Translations under genes and position numbers: made by a program
The notes under the pieces: model-generated
Told to the model about the DNA's origin: nothing
The model's input: only the letters and a program-made list of their open reading frames with translations
The model's database searches: none
Assembly (NCBI RefSeq): GCF_963576675.1
Contig: NC_088916.1
Coordinates: 8,757,001-8,821,000, forward strand
Length of the DNA stretch: 64,000 nucleotides
Origin: Euphorbia lathyris
Taxonomy: Eukaryota > Streptophyta > Magnoliopsida > Malpighiales > Euphorbiaceae
Direction: 5' to 3'
Part shown: positions 32,955-44,292 of the stretch, piece by piece
Numbering within the stretch: position 1 is the stretch's first letter
Layout of the letters: every line of letters starts with the position of its first letter

Positions 32955-33233
32955 TTATCAATTAAATTAACGTTGTTATGTGTGGTATTTTTGTTTTTGT
33001 TTGTAACTTTTACCTTACTTTGGACTTAGTTTGCTGCTTCATTTTTTCAAAACTTGGTCTATTTTCTCAATTACTGATCTTTTATTTATGTATTTATTAA
33101 CTTTTTGATGAACCTGCTTGCTGCCTGCAACTTTGACCTTCGTTTGCTGCTTTATTTTTTCTAAACTTTTTGTTATATGAATTGATATACTAGTGTTACA
33201 GACTGATATGGATTTTCTTACACTTTCTACAGG
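32955..33233. other. Spacer between the two CACTA genes
   Basis: AT-rich; GTTTGCTGCTTCATTTTTTC and CGTTTGCTGCTTTATTTTTT form an imperfect direct repeat (about 33030 and 33140). It ends in CTTTCTACAG just before the ATG at 33234, an acceptor-like context hinting at an upstream non-coding exon. Confidence 0.5.
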
Positions 33234-36204
33234 ATGGTTTCACCTGGAGGCCAGGATGGACATGGTGATAAGCGCACACAACTTAAAGGGAAATCGATAG
33301 TGAAAACCAAAAAGTTGTTTTCACGTTTCAGCATACCTAGTTACTTGCATTCGCTTGTTCCACAACCATCTACGCATGAAACACCTTCATCTACGCAAGA
33401 GCCTTCTACACCACCCACATCAGTACATGTCCCAATTACACCCCCTTTCGGTCCATCAGAGCCACAATCGTCTGTTCCACATCCCCCACCCGTTGGTCCA
33501 TCACATTCACAGTCATCTATTTTGCCTCCCCCGCTTGTCGTTTCATCACGTTCACAACCTTTAGATATGCCTACCTTGCTTGCTGGTCCATCAAGGTCAC
33601 AATCTCCTGTCCAATCTCCCCCACTTTTTGCTTTGTCACGTTCACCATATTCGGATCCATCTACCTTTTTTGCTGGTCCATCACGGTCACAGTCACCTGT
33701 TCTGCCTCCCTCGCCTATTGTTTCATCACATGCACAACATATGGATTTGCCTAATTTTCTTTCTGGTCCATCACGGTCAAAGTCGCCTGTTCCGCCTCCC
33801 TCACCTACCACTCTTAGAGGTTCCACTCCTTGTTCTAATAGAACACGTCGACACTTGGGTCCATGAAGGAATGCAACATCCAGTGCTCCTAGAGATGCTA
33901 ATAACAAATTCATTGTGGTGCTTTCACTTGATTACAAATACATAATGTTATTTTGTTGGATAATGTGTTAGTTTATCAACATTAGTTTATTTGCCTTTAT
34001 CGTTTTATTTAATGTAATGCAGGATTATTGACAACCACATTGCATCGTTGATCACTTCTATCGTCCAACAATATCCACAAGCGGTAGCATGGCAATACAA
34101 AATGATACCAGATGCTATTCTACAGAAGTATTGGGAGGAGTTTAAGGTATTAGAGAATTTTGAAAGTAACATAATTAGATTTAACCTACATAATCAGTTT
34201 ATTTTACATTTTAGTACTGTTGTCTTCCCTAACACCATGGACATATCTACTTATTGAAATATGTGCAGAAGGATTGTGTATGGGACTCTTCTATGTATTC
34301 AGATGACATAATAAAGAAAGCATTCATTGCTAAGCTCAAGGAACGATATGCTGGTATAATGAATGGTGTGCGAAAGATGGACATAATGCCTCCTTGGTGC
34401 CCTAGAGATGTATGGGATGCTTGGTGGCGTGTATGGGACTCGGCTGCTTTTAAGAGAATAAGTGAGCAAGCCAAGAAAACAAGGCTTGGAAAAGATGGAG
34501 TAGCAAAAGGTACTCATACTACAGGTTCGGTATCTCATGCAAAAACTGCGCAACAACTTGTAAGTAGATTTGGGCCTTATCCTATTGTGTAAAAGAATTT
34601 GATGTGTTAGAGTTTCTACCGTGTTAAGGTCTCTACTTTGTGAATTGATACTAATCAATATTTTGTTTAGGAAAAAGAGATAGGTAAGCCCTTGAATCCA
34701 GATCAGTTCTTCTTGTGGGCACACACAAAAGATCACGACGGAGTTACATTCGTTAACGATCGTTGTAGAAAAACCCAAGTAAGTAGTTGTATACATCTAT
34801 TTTTATATGTTAATATATAAGTTATTTACAGGCATTTAAGGTAGTTGTGTTTGTCGTCTGAAAATGAATTTGTTGCAAGTTTTTTAGATGCTTCTATTTT
34901 GTTTAAATTTATCTTGTATTATGATTGATTCTCATTGAGAATTATAATCCAACTGAAGATTAGTATAGGAGAAGTGTGAAATATATAGTAGAGTGGTAGG
35001 TGGGTGAAAACGTGCTTATTTTATAGCAAAGTCATATACTTTCCATGCAACTAATATGAAAAAAATACTTTCAAGACTTAAATTAAAATTGCCAAACCTC
35101 TTTTATTGTACAGGAAGTATCTAAAAAGAAAGAATGATTGGTAATGTCATCTTCAATCATTGTTGGGTTTGTTGGAACATGCATTACATAAACTAGGTAT
35201 TGTTGTTGGTGTTGATCCATGGTTTGGTTATTTGGTGTCTGATGTGTTTGGAACATGCATTAAAAGGAGCCTTTAAACTTCTCTTTTCTATTATTTACTA
35301 GTTAGGATTCATTTATATTTATTGAATCCTGAAATGGATAAAATCACTTCTCACTCCTTACTATTTATCCTTTTATTATTTTACTTTATTTTGTGGTTTC
35401 ATGATTAATTGATCCATGGATTTAGAATCTTTGTTTAAGGTTCCTCATATTATGGAACTTGATTGTGGAGGCAATAGACTCACTCCTATTATTGAGTACA
35501 ATTATAATAGAACATGTTATCATTTATTCTGTTTATTTTCCTTTTCATTCAGAGTCTTTGTATCCTAGTAGCCATCAATATCTTGCTGCATTTTTCAGCA
35601 ACATCTTATTGCCTTGTGTTGTTTTTAATTATCAAACTAAATGCAACATGTTTCTAATTTCCATTGGTTCTATTTATTGTAGGAAGCTTATGAAAATCTT
35701 ACCCAAGTTGAAGTTGAACAGACTACTAAGCAACTTGTTGGTTCTATTGATGAACTACGTGCGTTTTACCAGGCAGCTGGTGGGGTAAATAAGGATGGGG
35801 AAATTTTTGGACTAGGTTCAGCTGCTTCCCAGTATTATCATGACCGACGTCCTAGAAATTCAAGAGCATCATCTTCTTCAAGTTCTGTTGGTGCATCTAA
35901 TTTAGGTGACAGTACTGAACTTCATGAAATAAGAGCCACACTTGAGACCGTACAGGAGCGCCTTAATGGGTTCAATGATGAAAGGAGCGGGTTTATAACA
36001 CATCTAGAGCAAGTAAATGAACGTCAAGATCGATTAGTTGAAGGTATACACTTGCTTGCTAATGCAAGTGATATGAGACATCTACAGGAGAGAATGACAA
36101 ATATAGAGACACAAATGGGCCCAGCTATTAGCCAAATTCAGATTGCTATCACTGGACTTCAGGCGAGTGTACGGAGGTTAGAGTGTAGCCCTAACTTGGG
36201 TTAA
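33234..36204 (+). pseudogene. TNPA-like second gene of the CACTA transposon
   Basis: The first exon starts at ATG 33234 (MVSPGGQDGHGDKR) and encodes a basic stretch, then a Pro/Ser-rich region with 30-residue repeats (GPSRSQSPV...). TGA lies at 33864-33866, and I could not place a donor that both avoids it and fits the phase of the next exon, so the gene may be broken there. Following exons fit GT-AG rules and phase: 34023-34146, 34269-34559, 34671-34778 and 35683-36204. They encode a Trp-rich plant transposase (Ptta/En/Spm) region (WCPRDVWDAWWRVW, PLNPDQFFLWAHTKD) and a C-terminal coiled coil. Such proteins bind subterminal repeats. The intron 34779-35682 is about 900 bp. Confidence 0.75.
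33495..33809 (+). repeat. 90-bp tandem repeats in the TNPA-like gene
   Basis: Units start at GGTCCATCA on 33495, 33585, 33675 and 33765, an exact 90-bp period (3.5 units). They encode 30-residue Pro/Ser/Arg-rich repeats beginning GPS(R/H)S(Q/K)S. The antisense ORF of 190 codons over the same DNA is an artefact of this composition. Confidence 0.92.
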
Positions 36205-36640
36205 TCTAGGTGTTGGACTATGGTATATCTTTTGACTTAACTTATTTTTTTGGTTCGTAAGGGTATCCACCGCCGGCAACATTGACTATTCTTTTGACTT
36301 AACTTATTAGGTTAACCATAGCGGTGTTAGGGCATTCTAGCTATATATTTTGTCTTCAGCTTATTTAGGCTAATCTATAACATTTCGATATTTATGTCTT
36401 TTGACTACAATATCACATATTTATTTATAAATATGAAGTTCTAGTTTCACGAATACTATTAATTGAATTTATTAAGAAGTTTACTTGCAATTATGGTTGT
36501 AATTATAAAATAAAATAAAATAAAATAATTTCTCATTAATTACAGACGAAATATATTAGTGCAGTCCGTATGGAAATTTGACGAGAGAAAGTATCCAAAA
36601 TTTTACCGACGAAAATTCTGTTGAAATTCGTCGGTAAACG
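36205..36640. other. CACTA 3' non-coding region
   Basis: Follows the TNPA-like stop. It includes a short (AAAAT)n tract at about 36505-36528 and the pair CGACGAAAATTCTG / GAAATTCGTCGGTA. No ORF. Confidence 0.5.
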
Positions 36641-36649
36641 GTAAGTGAT

Positions 36650-36911
36650 GCATGGTGTTTGTTTGCCAGTTAGCAACCTGATTCGGTCGCAAAAACAGGT
36701 CGCAGAATTTACAACCGCAGTTTGCAACCGATTATTCGGTTGCTAAATGAGCAACCTATAATGAAAATAACAGGTTGGTGGTTTTACCAACACGCTACTT
36801 AGCGACCGAAATGATTCGGTTGCTAAATGTTAGATTCCGGTTGCTAATTAGCATTCGCAACCGAATTAGCAACCGAAAATTCGGTTGCTAACTCACTGTT
36901 TTCTTGTAGTG
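36650..36911. repeat. Right terminal and subterminal repeats of the CACTA transposon
   Basis: At least eight units of the ATTCGGTTGCTAA / TTAGCAACCGAAT type in both orientations, ending with the 35-bp terminal repeat. The array is longer than at the left end, as is common in En/Spm-type elements. Confidence 0.88.
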
Positions 36912-36914
36912 ACA

Positions 36915-37210
36915 AACTGCCGAAGAAAAAGCCCAGGCAGGTAACCTCGAGAAAATGTTTTGCATGATATCTTCTCTCAAGAATGAAACCAAGCAAGGTT
37001 AGGTACTATTTCGATGCTGCTGCTGATGTACCGCCATTGCTTCAAAGTTTGGTAGCTCCTTCATGTTCGAAATTGAGGTGCAACATAAAAGAGCAAATGT
37101 CTTTGGACATTGGCCTTTCAGAAGGTATAACTGTTGCCTTTTGGTCGCATAAATACATACATGGTAAAAAAAGTAAAGAGTCCAAGTACAAGGAGGATGG
37201 TGTTTATCGA
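36915..37210 (+). pseudogene. Right half of the putative split exon and adjoining ORF
   Basis: The frame coming from 26521-26608 continues here and stops at TAG 37000-37002. A second, overlapping frame starting at 36983 encodes MKPSKVRYYFDAAADVPPLL and runs 76 codons. KPSKVRYYFD loosely recalls the C-terminal KPSKxxYYxDD of trehalose-phosphate synthases, but the context does not support it further. I treat this as remains of an unidentified gene disrupted by the transposon. Confidence 0.35.
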
Positions 37211-38566
37211 TAATGATTGGAGAGTCAAGTCGAGTCGAAAAATCAAAGGGGAGGTCAATAGGGTAAGATAAGTTTTTGTGTTTTAAAGTTAGACATTGGT
37301 AATGTCTTGCTATTTTGATGTGATGAAACTAAGGTTTTAAGGCTGAAGGTTGAGGTCTAAAGTTGCAAGACTAAAAGTGGTTCCTAATATGGTAGATCAG
37401 ACTTATTTTGGTATTTGACTTAATTTGGAAAGATGGTCAAATGCATTTATGTGGTAGTGTTGATTCCTATATGACATAAACCAAATGCATTTATGTTGGT
37501 TTTTTAGATAATAAATATGTCATTCTATTCAGATGCAAAAGCTTTCATACAATGATTTTCCTTTTCTTCTCTATGTGTGTGTTCTTTTGTGTAGTGAAAA
37601 TTATAAACAGTTGGATGCAAAAAAAATTCAAAATGTAGAACCAAGGTGGTTTCTGGTTGAGAAACCTGCTGGAATTTCATAAGTAGCTTAGAAATGAAGC
37701 ACCATTAGCTTAATTTGGTAATTGCTTTATTTTGGTATTTGAATTCATTTGGACAGATGATCATATACGACTAAAGCAAGAAATTGTTTTTCAGAAAATG
37801 AATATGTTGTCCTAGTCATATATGCATAAGATTTCACCAGTTATGTTCAATTTCCAATTTCCAATTTCCAATTCCAAATTCCAAATGATAATTGCTTACT
37901 TGTTGTGTGCTATAAAGAGTCAAAGTAGTGTTTCTGTTTTGCAAATATTATCTGCTGAGCTAATTCCTCAATTCTTAATGAGCACCATAAGAAGGGCAAT
38001 ACAATGAGCCAAGATAATAAGTTTAACAAGAATACCAATAATTATTTATCTAAACTATGCTGATTGAAATACAAAGAATGAAACAACACTTCTCAAACAA
38101 CACTTCTCGTGTTCATTAATTATTTATTATTTTATTATTAAAATTATTAAGTATGGTTATATTTACAAACAGTGAGAGTGGAGATTAGAAGCTCCTCTAA
38201 ATGCAGAGATTAGGAGCTCCTCTAAGCGATTTTTAACTTACATGTTCAAATTCTAACTTAAAAATACAACTAAGAGACGGTTGCACATGTTCTTAGAATC
38301 TATATTTGTTGAGCGAACAGATTTATTTTACTTCAATGAAACACTCACAGAAGATTATAACTTATTAAACAATTTCATCCACTTGTTACAGTTAGTTATA
38401 ATTTTCTGTTTAGAGCTTGTTATTTCTAATTGTCCATACAGTTGTATATAAAGAGCAACTGCTAGCACATATGATCAATACATTTTTTGTAATTCATTTC
38501 TGTAAAACTTCAATCTTCTTGATTTCAATAATATTTTTCATTTCTATCTTTCTCTTCTTTACGATT
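37211..38566. other. AT-rich intergenic DNA with a small microsatellite
   Basis: No credible gene. The tract at about 37848-37886 is an imperfect AATTTCC/AATTCC repeat. Around 38180-38225 AGATTAGAAGCTCCTCTAA and AGATTAGGAGCTCCTCTAA form a short direct repeat. It ends at the TTA target duplication of the CACTA-type element. Confidence 0.5.
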
Positions 38567-38904
38567 TTACACTATGCCATTTTCCCTTTCACATGACACA
38601 AGATACATGACATATATTTGTTTTCGTGTTGTCTGAATATTTTTCGTGACAGTATTTTAACCGTATGTCATTTTAAGGCAAAATAAAAAATGCGCTCGAT
38701 TCTCAGATGACATTACGATTACAGAATCTTGTCATCCAAAGAAAATGCGCATTTTCATTAAATTTGATGCGCTCAACAGATGACACTTCTAATAAATGAA
38801 TGTCATTGTATGCCGAAAACACAAAATTGCCAAATGAAATTTCACTTACGCGGCCATACCAAATTTTAGGTGCTCTATATCATTTTGACTGAAATTTCAG
38901 CTGA

Positions 38905-38912
38905 TATATAAA
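38905..38912 (+). promoter_or_regulatory. Putative TATA box of the short CACTA-borne gene
   Basis: TATATAAA lies 78 bp upstream of the ATG at 38990 and is followed by a pyrimidine-rich leader containing three copies of CCTCTCATC. This looks like a plant core promoter with a CT-rich 5' leader. It is inferred from sequence only. Confidence 0.45.
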
Positions 38913-38989
38913 CCCTCTCTCAATCCCAAACCCCAGTTTAGGTTACGCAAGCTTCATCCCTCTCATCCCTCTCATCCCTCTCCATCTCC

Positions 38990-39194
38990 ATGGTTGATTT
39001 GAACATGCAATCACTGGGTGAGCTCGAAACACGGTACTGGTAAGCCATATTTTCTTCGTTCCTAGATGTATCATTGATCCTTACTCTATCTTTTCCTCAT
39101 CCGATTTACTTTTGTGTATGTCGATTTCAGCAGCTGGTATAAGGATCTTGTGATTTTCAGACCTATCATTGAAAGGTTTAGATCTCTCGCTTAG
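38990..39194 (+). CDS. Putative short two-exon gene inside the CACTA-type element
   Basis: An ATG at 38990 opens a 50-nt exon ending at 39039 before GTAAGCC. A pyrimidine-rich intron ends in tandem acceptor sites (CAGCAG, 39128-39133), a NAGNAG arrangement in which both choices keep the frame. The second exon closes at TAG 39192-39194, giving a peptide of about 37 residues. The second exon is the first 56 bases of the window in copy 1. I recognise no domain. It may be the 5' part of a captured gene or a leader peptide of a transcript reading rightward. Support is the TATA box, the CT-rich leader and good splice sites. Confidence 0.35.
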
Positions 39195-39694
39195 CTACAC
39201 TAATTTTATTGTATTTAGATTCACTGTTGTAAATCTTGGGTCTTTATCTTTTTTAATCTAGGGCAAGACAGTGCCTGATACAGTAGATGGTATGAACTCA
39301 TCTGATTCCTTTTTATTTGAACACTATTTGCAGAGATAGTAAGAATGCTTCAGTACATGGAAAGGCTGACTGAAGAGATTATTAATCGGTTCATGCCTTT
39401 AGCTATGGGAAGATTTCTTTAACTTACTGAATATATGTTAATGTTATGTTGGTTTGAACTGATTGGTCATGCCTTTAGAAGTGATTGTGTATGTTTGATG
39501 TACTCTTTTGGAACCTAGAACTCATTGATTTAGGAAACTAGCCTGATTTAGTATATATATTGTTATGTGGGTTTGAACTGAACGATTACATATATGTATG
39601 ATGTTTTGGGTGATGATGAAATGATTGGTATGAACTGATTGGTTCGATATAACTGTTTAGGAAGCTAGGACTCATATAGTTTATGTATGAATGA

Positions 39695-40388
39695 TCATTA
39701 AGCATGTGGCTGATTAGGCATACTCTAAAGCTTTGAATGTTCGTTGAGATTGACATTACTCTTACACCTATGAGTTATACTGCTAGAAGTGATTGAGTAT
39801 GTGTATGTGTATGAAACATGCTTATGTATGATGTTCTGTTGATGTTTATGTTTGAGGTTCTGTATGAGTATGTGTACGATTGTTCATTTGGGCATGCAGC
39901 TTATTAATCATGCATCAAGTATTAGAGGAACATTGATGAATGATCATTACGCATGTGGCTGATTAGGCATACTCTAAAGCTTTGAATGTTCATTGAGATT
40001 GACACTACTCTTACACCTATGAGTTATATTGCTAGAAGTGATTGAGTATGTGTATGTGTATGAAACATGCTTATGTATGATGTTCTGTTGATGTTTATGT
40101 TTGAGGTTCTATATGAGTATGTGGACGATTGTTCATTTGGGCATGTAGCTTATTAATCATGCATCAAGTATTAGAGGAACATTGTAAAAGGGTCATTAAG
40201 CATGTGGCTGATTAGGCATACTCTAAAGCTTTGAATGTTCATTGAGATTGACACTACTCTTACACCTATGAGTTATACTGCTAGAAGTGATTGAGTATGT
40301 GTATGTGTATGAAACATGATTATGTATGATGTTTTGTTGATGTTTATGTTTGAGGTTCTGTATGAGTATGTGTACGAGGAACATTGTA
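39695..40388. repeat. 249-bp tandem repeat, about 2.8 units (copy 2)
   Basis: Same array as at 557-1250, shifted by 39138, with the same unit boundaries at 39695, 39944 and 40193. Unit number has not changed since the large duplication. Confidence 0.9.
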
Positions 40389-41553
40389 AAAGGGTCATTG
40401 AGCATGTATTAAAAGGTAAATTTAGGCTAATTGCATGTACTGATATGGCTTGCAAATGATAAGATATCACCATACTCTTTTTGAAATTGAACACGACCTA
40501 TGATGATAAGTAAGGAATAAGTTGTCTTGAATAAGTAAGGAATAGACATGCACGAATAAGTTGTCTACTTGTTATAGCATGTTCACTTGAATATACATGT
40601 CTTCTTGAATAAGTTGTCTACTTGTTATAGCATGCTAGGCATACTCTTAAAGCTGAAAATGTTATGAACTCAACTGGCTCATTTTTATTTGAAATGATAA
40701 GTAAGGATTCTGAATGCAATTCGTTTATGAAGCATGTATGGAGCATGTATTAAAGGGTACATTTAGGCTAATTGCATGTACTGATATGGCTTGCAAATGA
40801 TAAGATATATTTTGATTAGATAGAATATACATATACATATGAACTGAATAACAAGTTCTACATAAAGGGTTATGTATGTGCATTGGCCATACTCTTACTA
40901 TGTTCCTTTCCACTCGGTTTGATATCGTAACAACAACATTAAACATGGTGATAGGTTTATGATGCATTCAGCACAAATAGAGTCCCTTGTTTTGACAGCA
41001 TCATAAACCTCATTACCAAGTTTAGAGTACCACAAGTACAACCCAAGTGCAATGAGCATTGTAAAAGGGTCAGTTTAGTCTACTTGCACATACATACAAA
41101 CTGAATAGCGAAGCTCTACTTTATATTACAAAAGGGGGGATGAGTGTTGCCTTTCGGTTGTAATTGACAGTCCAAAGTTCCTTAGCTGTTCTGACTAGTG
41201 AAAGGAAATTTGGAATTAGAATGAGAACCACATTTGGATATCACATTGCCTTTCAATGCTCCTTTCACTTAGTCAAGACAGCTTAGGAGATTTAAACACC
41301 CTTCATATTCAGCACAAACAGAGTCCCTTGTGGTGACAGCATCATAACCCTCATTACCAAGTGGAAGAAGCATTATAAAAGGGTCAGTTTAGGAGCGCAA
41401 AGCTCTACGTTATATATTACAAAAGGGGGGGGAATTAAAGGTCCAAAACTCCTTAACTCTTTTGACTAAAGAAAGGAAATTTGGAATTGGAATGAGAACC
41501 ACATTTGGAGCTCACATTGCCTTCCGATTCTCCTTTCTCTTAGCCAATATAGT

Positions 41554-42285
41554 TTAGTAGATTTGGACACCCCATATGCACTTTGCATACTCCTCAGTCC
41601 ATATCCGGGCGATCCCCTCATACTCTTCCCTGTTGCTGCGGTATTGCTCAGCAACTGCTTCTTGCCCAGGAAATGGCTCCTCACTGGCTGTAGAAATAGA
41701 TCATATATGTTCCACAGACACTACAAAATGCATAGAATAATTAGAACAAAAAAATGATGTTGTATGTTTATCAAATGAAATAGATAAATGGTTGCATTAT
41801 ACCGTGGCAGTGGAAAAGCGATGGTTATTAAGGATACGGGAAAGATTAATCAACCCTTGAGGAGCCACGTTAGGATGATATATCCTATTCCGAAAACAAA
41901 ACTGAGAATAAGAGGAGAGATGTATTAGTGTATGTTTCATATAGGTGAATATATCTTACTGATCTGAGTTAATATTACTTTTGCAGGTCTGTTTGGGAAA
42001 TCCGGATGGTAGCTGATTCTTATTTCAAATACACCCCTTTCATATGGGGTGTATTGGGGGCCTTTCATTCTGATCGACCATTTGAAGAAGTTACCATCGA
42101 GCGGACCTGTACGTTATCATCCAAGAAGAATCATTAGAAATACATAGAAGAAACCAGGAAGGGTTACAGAACAACTATGGATTGACATACGTACCATTGA
42201 TGGCCAAAAGCCACTCTGGGTTCTCCATGTACAACTTATTCAAGCCAGCAATTATTTCTCCTGGAGTTTCAACAAGGGGATCCAT
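41554..42285 (-). pseudogene. E2 ubiquitin-conjugating-enzyme-like gene in the CACTA element (copy 2)
   Basis: Counterpart of 2419-3150, with the ATG at 42285-42283 and the Asn codon replacing the catalytic Cys at 41847-41845. Exons 1 to 3 are open with the same splice sites. Exon 4 (from about 41687 to the stop at 41554) has the same frame problem, so the defect predates the large duplication. A few substitutions separate the copies, for example in the codons around 41630-41650. A gene lying wholly within CACTA termini and preceded by no transposase fits capture of a host gene by a Pack-type element. Confidence 0.75.
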
Positions 42286-44107
42286 TGTTGGTAAGTTTTC
42301 TGGCTGTTGAAGGTATCATTCTGAATTATGATGCATATATTTATAGTGACATGATTGTGGTAAGTGAAAGCCCGTGTTAGGGGAAGGGTCACGTAATTAC
42401 TACTGAGTTTAGGGTTGTGTGTAATATTAATGACCTGTTTGGCTTTTGCAGATAGCAAGACCTTTGGTATTATAGGCCTAATTATTACTCCAAGATATGG
42501 ATTGACTTATGGAAGATATTGGTTATTATTTTTGTGTTTTAATTCAGAAATGTATTAGTTATTCAAGATATGGATTGATGTTAGGCACAAATGTAAACAT
42601 ATTATGAGTATTGGTCTCCAATAAAATTGAAACCATTGTTATACAGAATTTAATCTTCACATTTTAGAATGTTTCTGTATTCAGGTATAAAAATCAGAAA
42701 TTCAAACGAAGAAGAAGGCATAAAGTGACATTTTAATTTTGAAAAATGTCATCTAAACAGCAATAAAAAGACATTAAAAAAATGTTTATGTCATATGAAA
42801 AAAACTCCTTTGACATGGTTGATTAAGACCTGTGCCATCTAAACAGGCTATAACGGCAGAATTTATTATACAAATTGTCATCTCAAATTAAATATGTCAA
42901 TTTCCCACACGCTAACCTGACGGTTTTAATTGTCAGCATGTCATGTGATGACATTAAAGGTGACGTCAGTAATAAATAAGCTTCATCGATCGTAACAAGG
43001 GAAAGATGACAATAATAAAATAGGCTAATGTCATGTGTGATGACGAAACATGACAGAACCTGACCGTCGTCTGAAGGTGCAATAGACGGCAGCGAGCCCC
43101 GTGACAGATTTATATCTCGCGGGACGACGGTTTTTAACCGTCGTCTGAAGAGGGTTTTGGCGTAGTGTTAACATTCGCAAGAATTTTAATATTTTTATTT
43201 ATTAAAATGTTAATTTTTTGTAAGCAACGAAACTGCTATTGTAAATTATGATGGAATGAAATTTAAGGCAACAACTTATTTTAAAGCAAAAAATGTTATT
43301 TTAAACGTAACATATAGTTATTGCTATGAATGTTTTATTTTACAATAAATTTATTGTTGCAAAAGGTAATAATTTCATATGGAAATAAAAAAAAAAATTG
43401 TTTGCAACAATTTTTTTAATCCAAAACATTATAATATGGAAATAGAAAAAATATTGTTTGCAAGCAGATATGAACTTAGAAAACACAAAAAGTACTTTCT
43501 AAGTGGACAAATTATGATTTTTTTTTTCTAGATGTATATACTTAATTTTATATTTTAACATATTTTTCTAAGTTGGTTCAAAACAATCCAAACATAGTCG
43601 AAATTGTTTGAGTGGAATATTTAATAATCTCATATTGTTTGGCTGGAAAGATATCTGAAGGATGGTAAATATTACAATTACTTAAATACTTATGTACAAA
43701 TAATTTATCAATTTTTGTTTCTTTTGAGGCTCAAATTAACCTCTCATCAAAATTGATTGACCTTTACAAGGCACAAAACATTATCCCAAATAAAACACAA
43801 GTTGAGCTTACTATCAAAGTTTTTTTTTTTTTTAAATTCAAAAGAATTATAAGAAAATACATTAAAACATTTATGAGAGAATTAAGATTAATATCAAGCA
43901 TTGCAATTTAAGGAAAACATAATGATATGAGTTATTACAATTGAATTGTTCCCTCCTATAAGAATATAAACCAAATTCCCATGGTAGGGAGACACAGGGC
44001 GGATGTAGGGGGTCAAAGGGGCATTTGGCCCCCTTCATCCCCAAAAAAAAAAAAAAATTGTCCAAAACAACGTCGTTTTGCCTTGTGGGTTTTTGATATA
44101 AAAAGAA

Positions 44108-44292
44108 TGGTTAAGGTGCAAAAATACCCCTAACGTTTTGGATTAGGAGCAATTTTACCCCTAACGTCATAGTGTCTGAAATTGATCTAATTTATCCTAC
44201 AAATATTAGGGGTAAAATTACATCATTTTAGATGTTAGGAGTAAAATTGCTCCTTACCCAAAATGTTAGGGGGTATTTTTGCAACTTTATCC
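44108..44292. mobile_element. Small MITE with 9-bp target duplication (copy 2)
   Basis: Copy of 4983-5167 with the same TAAAAAGAA flanks (44099-44107 and 44293-44301). It was present before the large duplication. Confidence 0.75.

Larger units (their letters stand above)
26609..36911 (+). mobile_element. CACTA (En/Spm) DNA transposon, 10.3 kb
   Basis: The element begins CACTACAAGAAAACAGTGAG and ends with the exact inverse; the terminal inverted repeats are identical over 35 bp (26609-26643 and 36877-36911). The flanking target duplication is ACA (26606-26608 and 36912-36914). Subterminal regions at both ends are packed with the motif TTCGGTTGCTAA in both orientations. Inside are the two standard genes, a TNP2-like transposase and a TNPA-like gene. 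The termini look able to move; the transposase carries one nonsense codon. It lies in the single-copy part of the window. Confidence 0.97.
38570..43167. mobile_element. Complete non-autonomous CACTA-type element (copy 2)
   Basis: The left end starts CACTATGCCATTTTCCC; the right end, read on the minus strand, starts CACTACGCCAAAACCC. Both sides are flanked by TTA (38567-38569 and 43168-43170), the 3-bp target duplication expected of CACTA transposons. Length is 4598 bp. Both subterminal regions (38590-38830 and about 42720-43130) are rich in ATGACA/TGTCAT. The inside holds a plus-strand promoter with a short ORF, three units of a 249-bp repeat, and a minus-strand E2-like gene. No transposase is visible, so it is probably mobilised in trans. 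The terminal repeats are imperfect, so it is not a very recent insertion. Confidence 0.88.

Noticed and set aside
33341..33913. 190-codon minus-strand ORF
   Set aside because: Antisense of the 90-bp Pro/Ser repeats of the TNPA-like gene; its Gly/Asp-rich product is a composition artefact.
36983..37213. Trehalose-phosphate synthase C terminus
   Set aside because: Only KPSKxRYY-D is shared; the expected preceding phosphatase motifs are absent, so it was not called.
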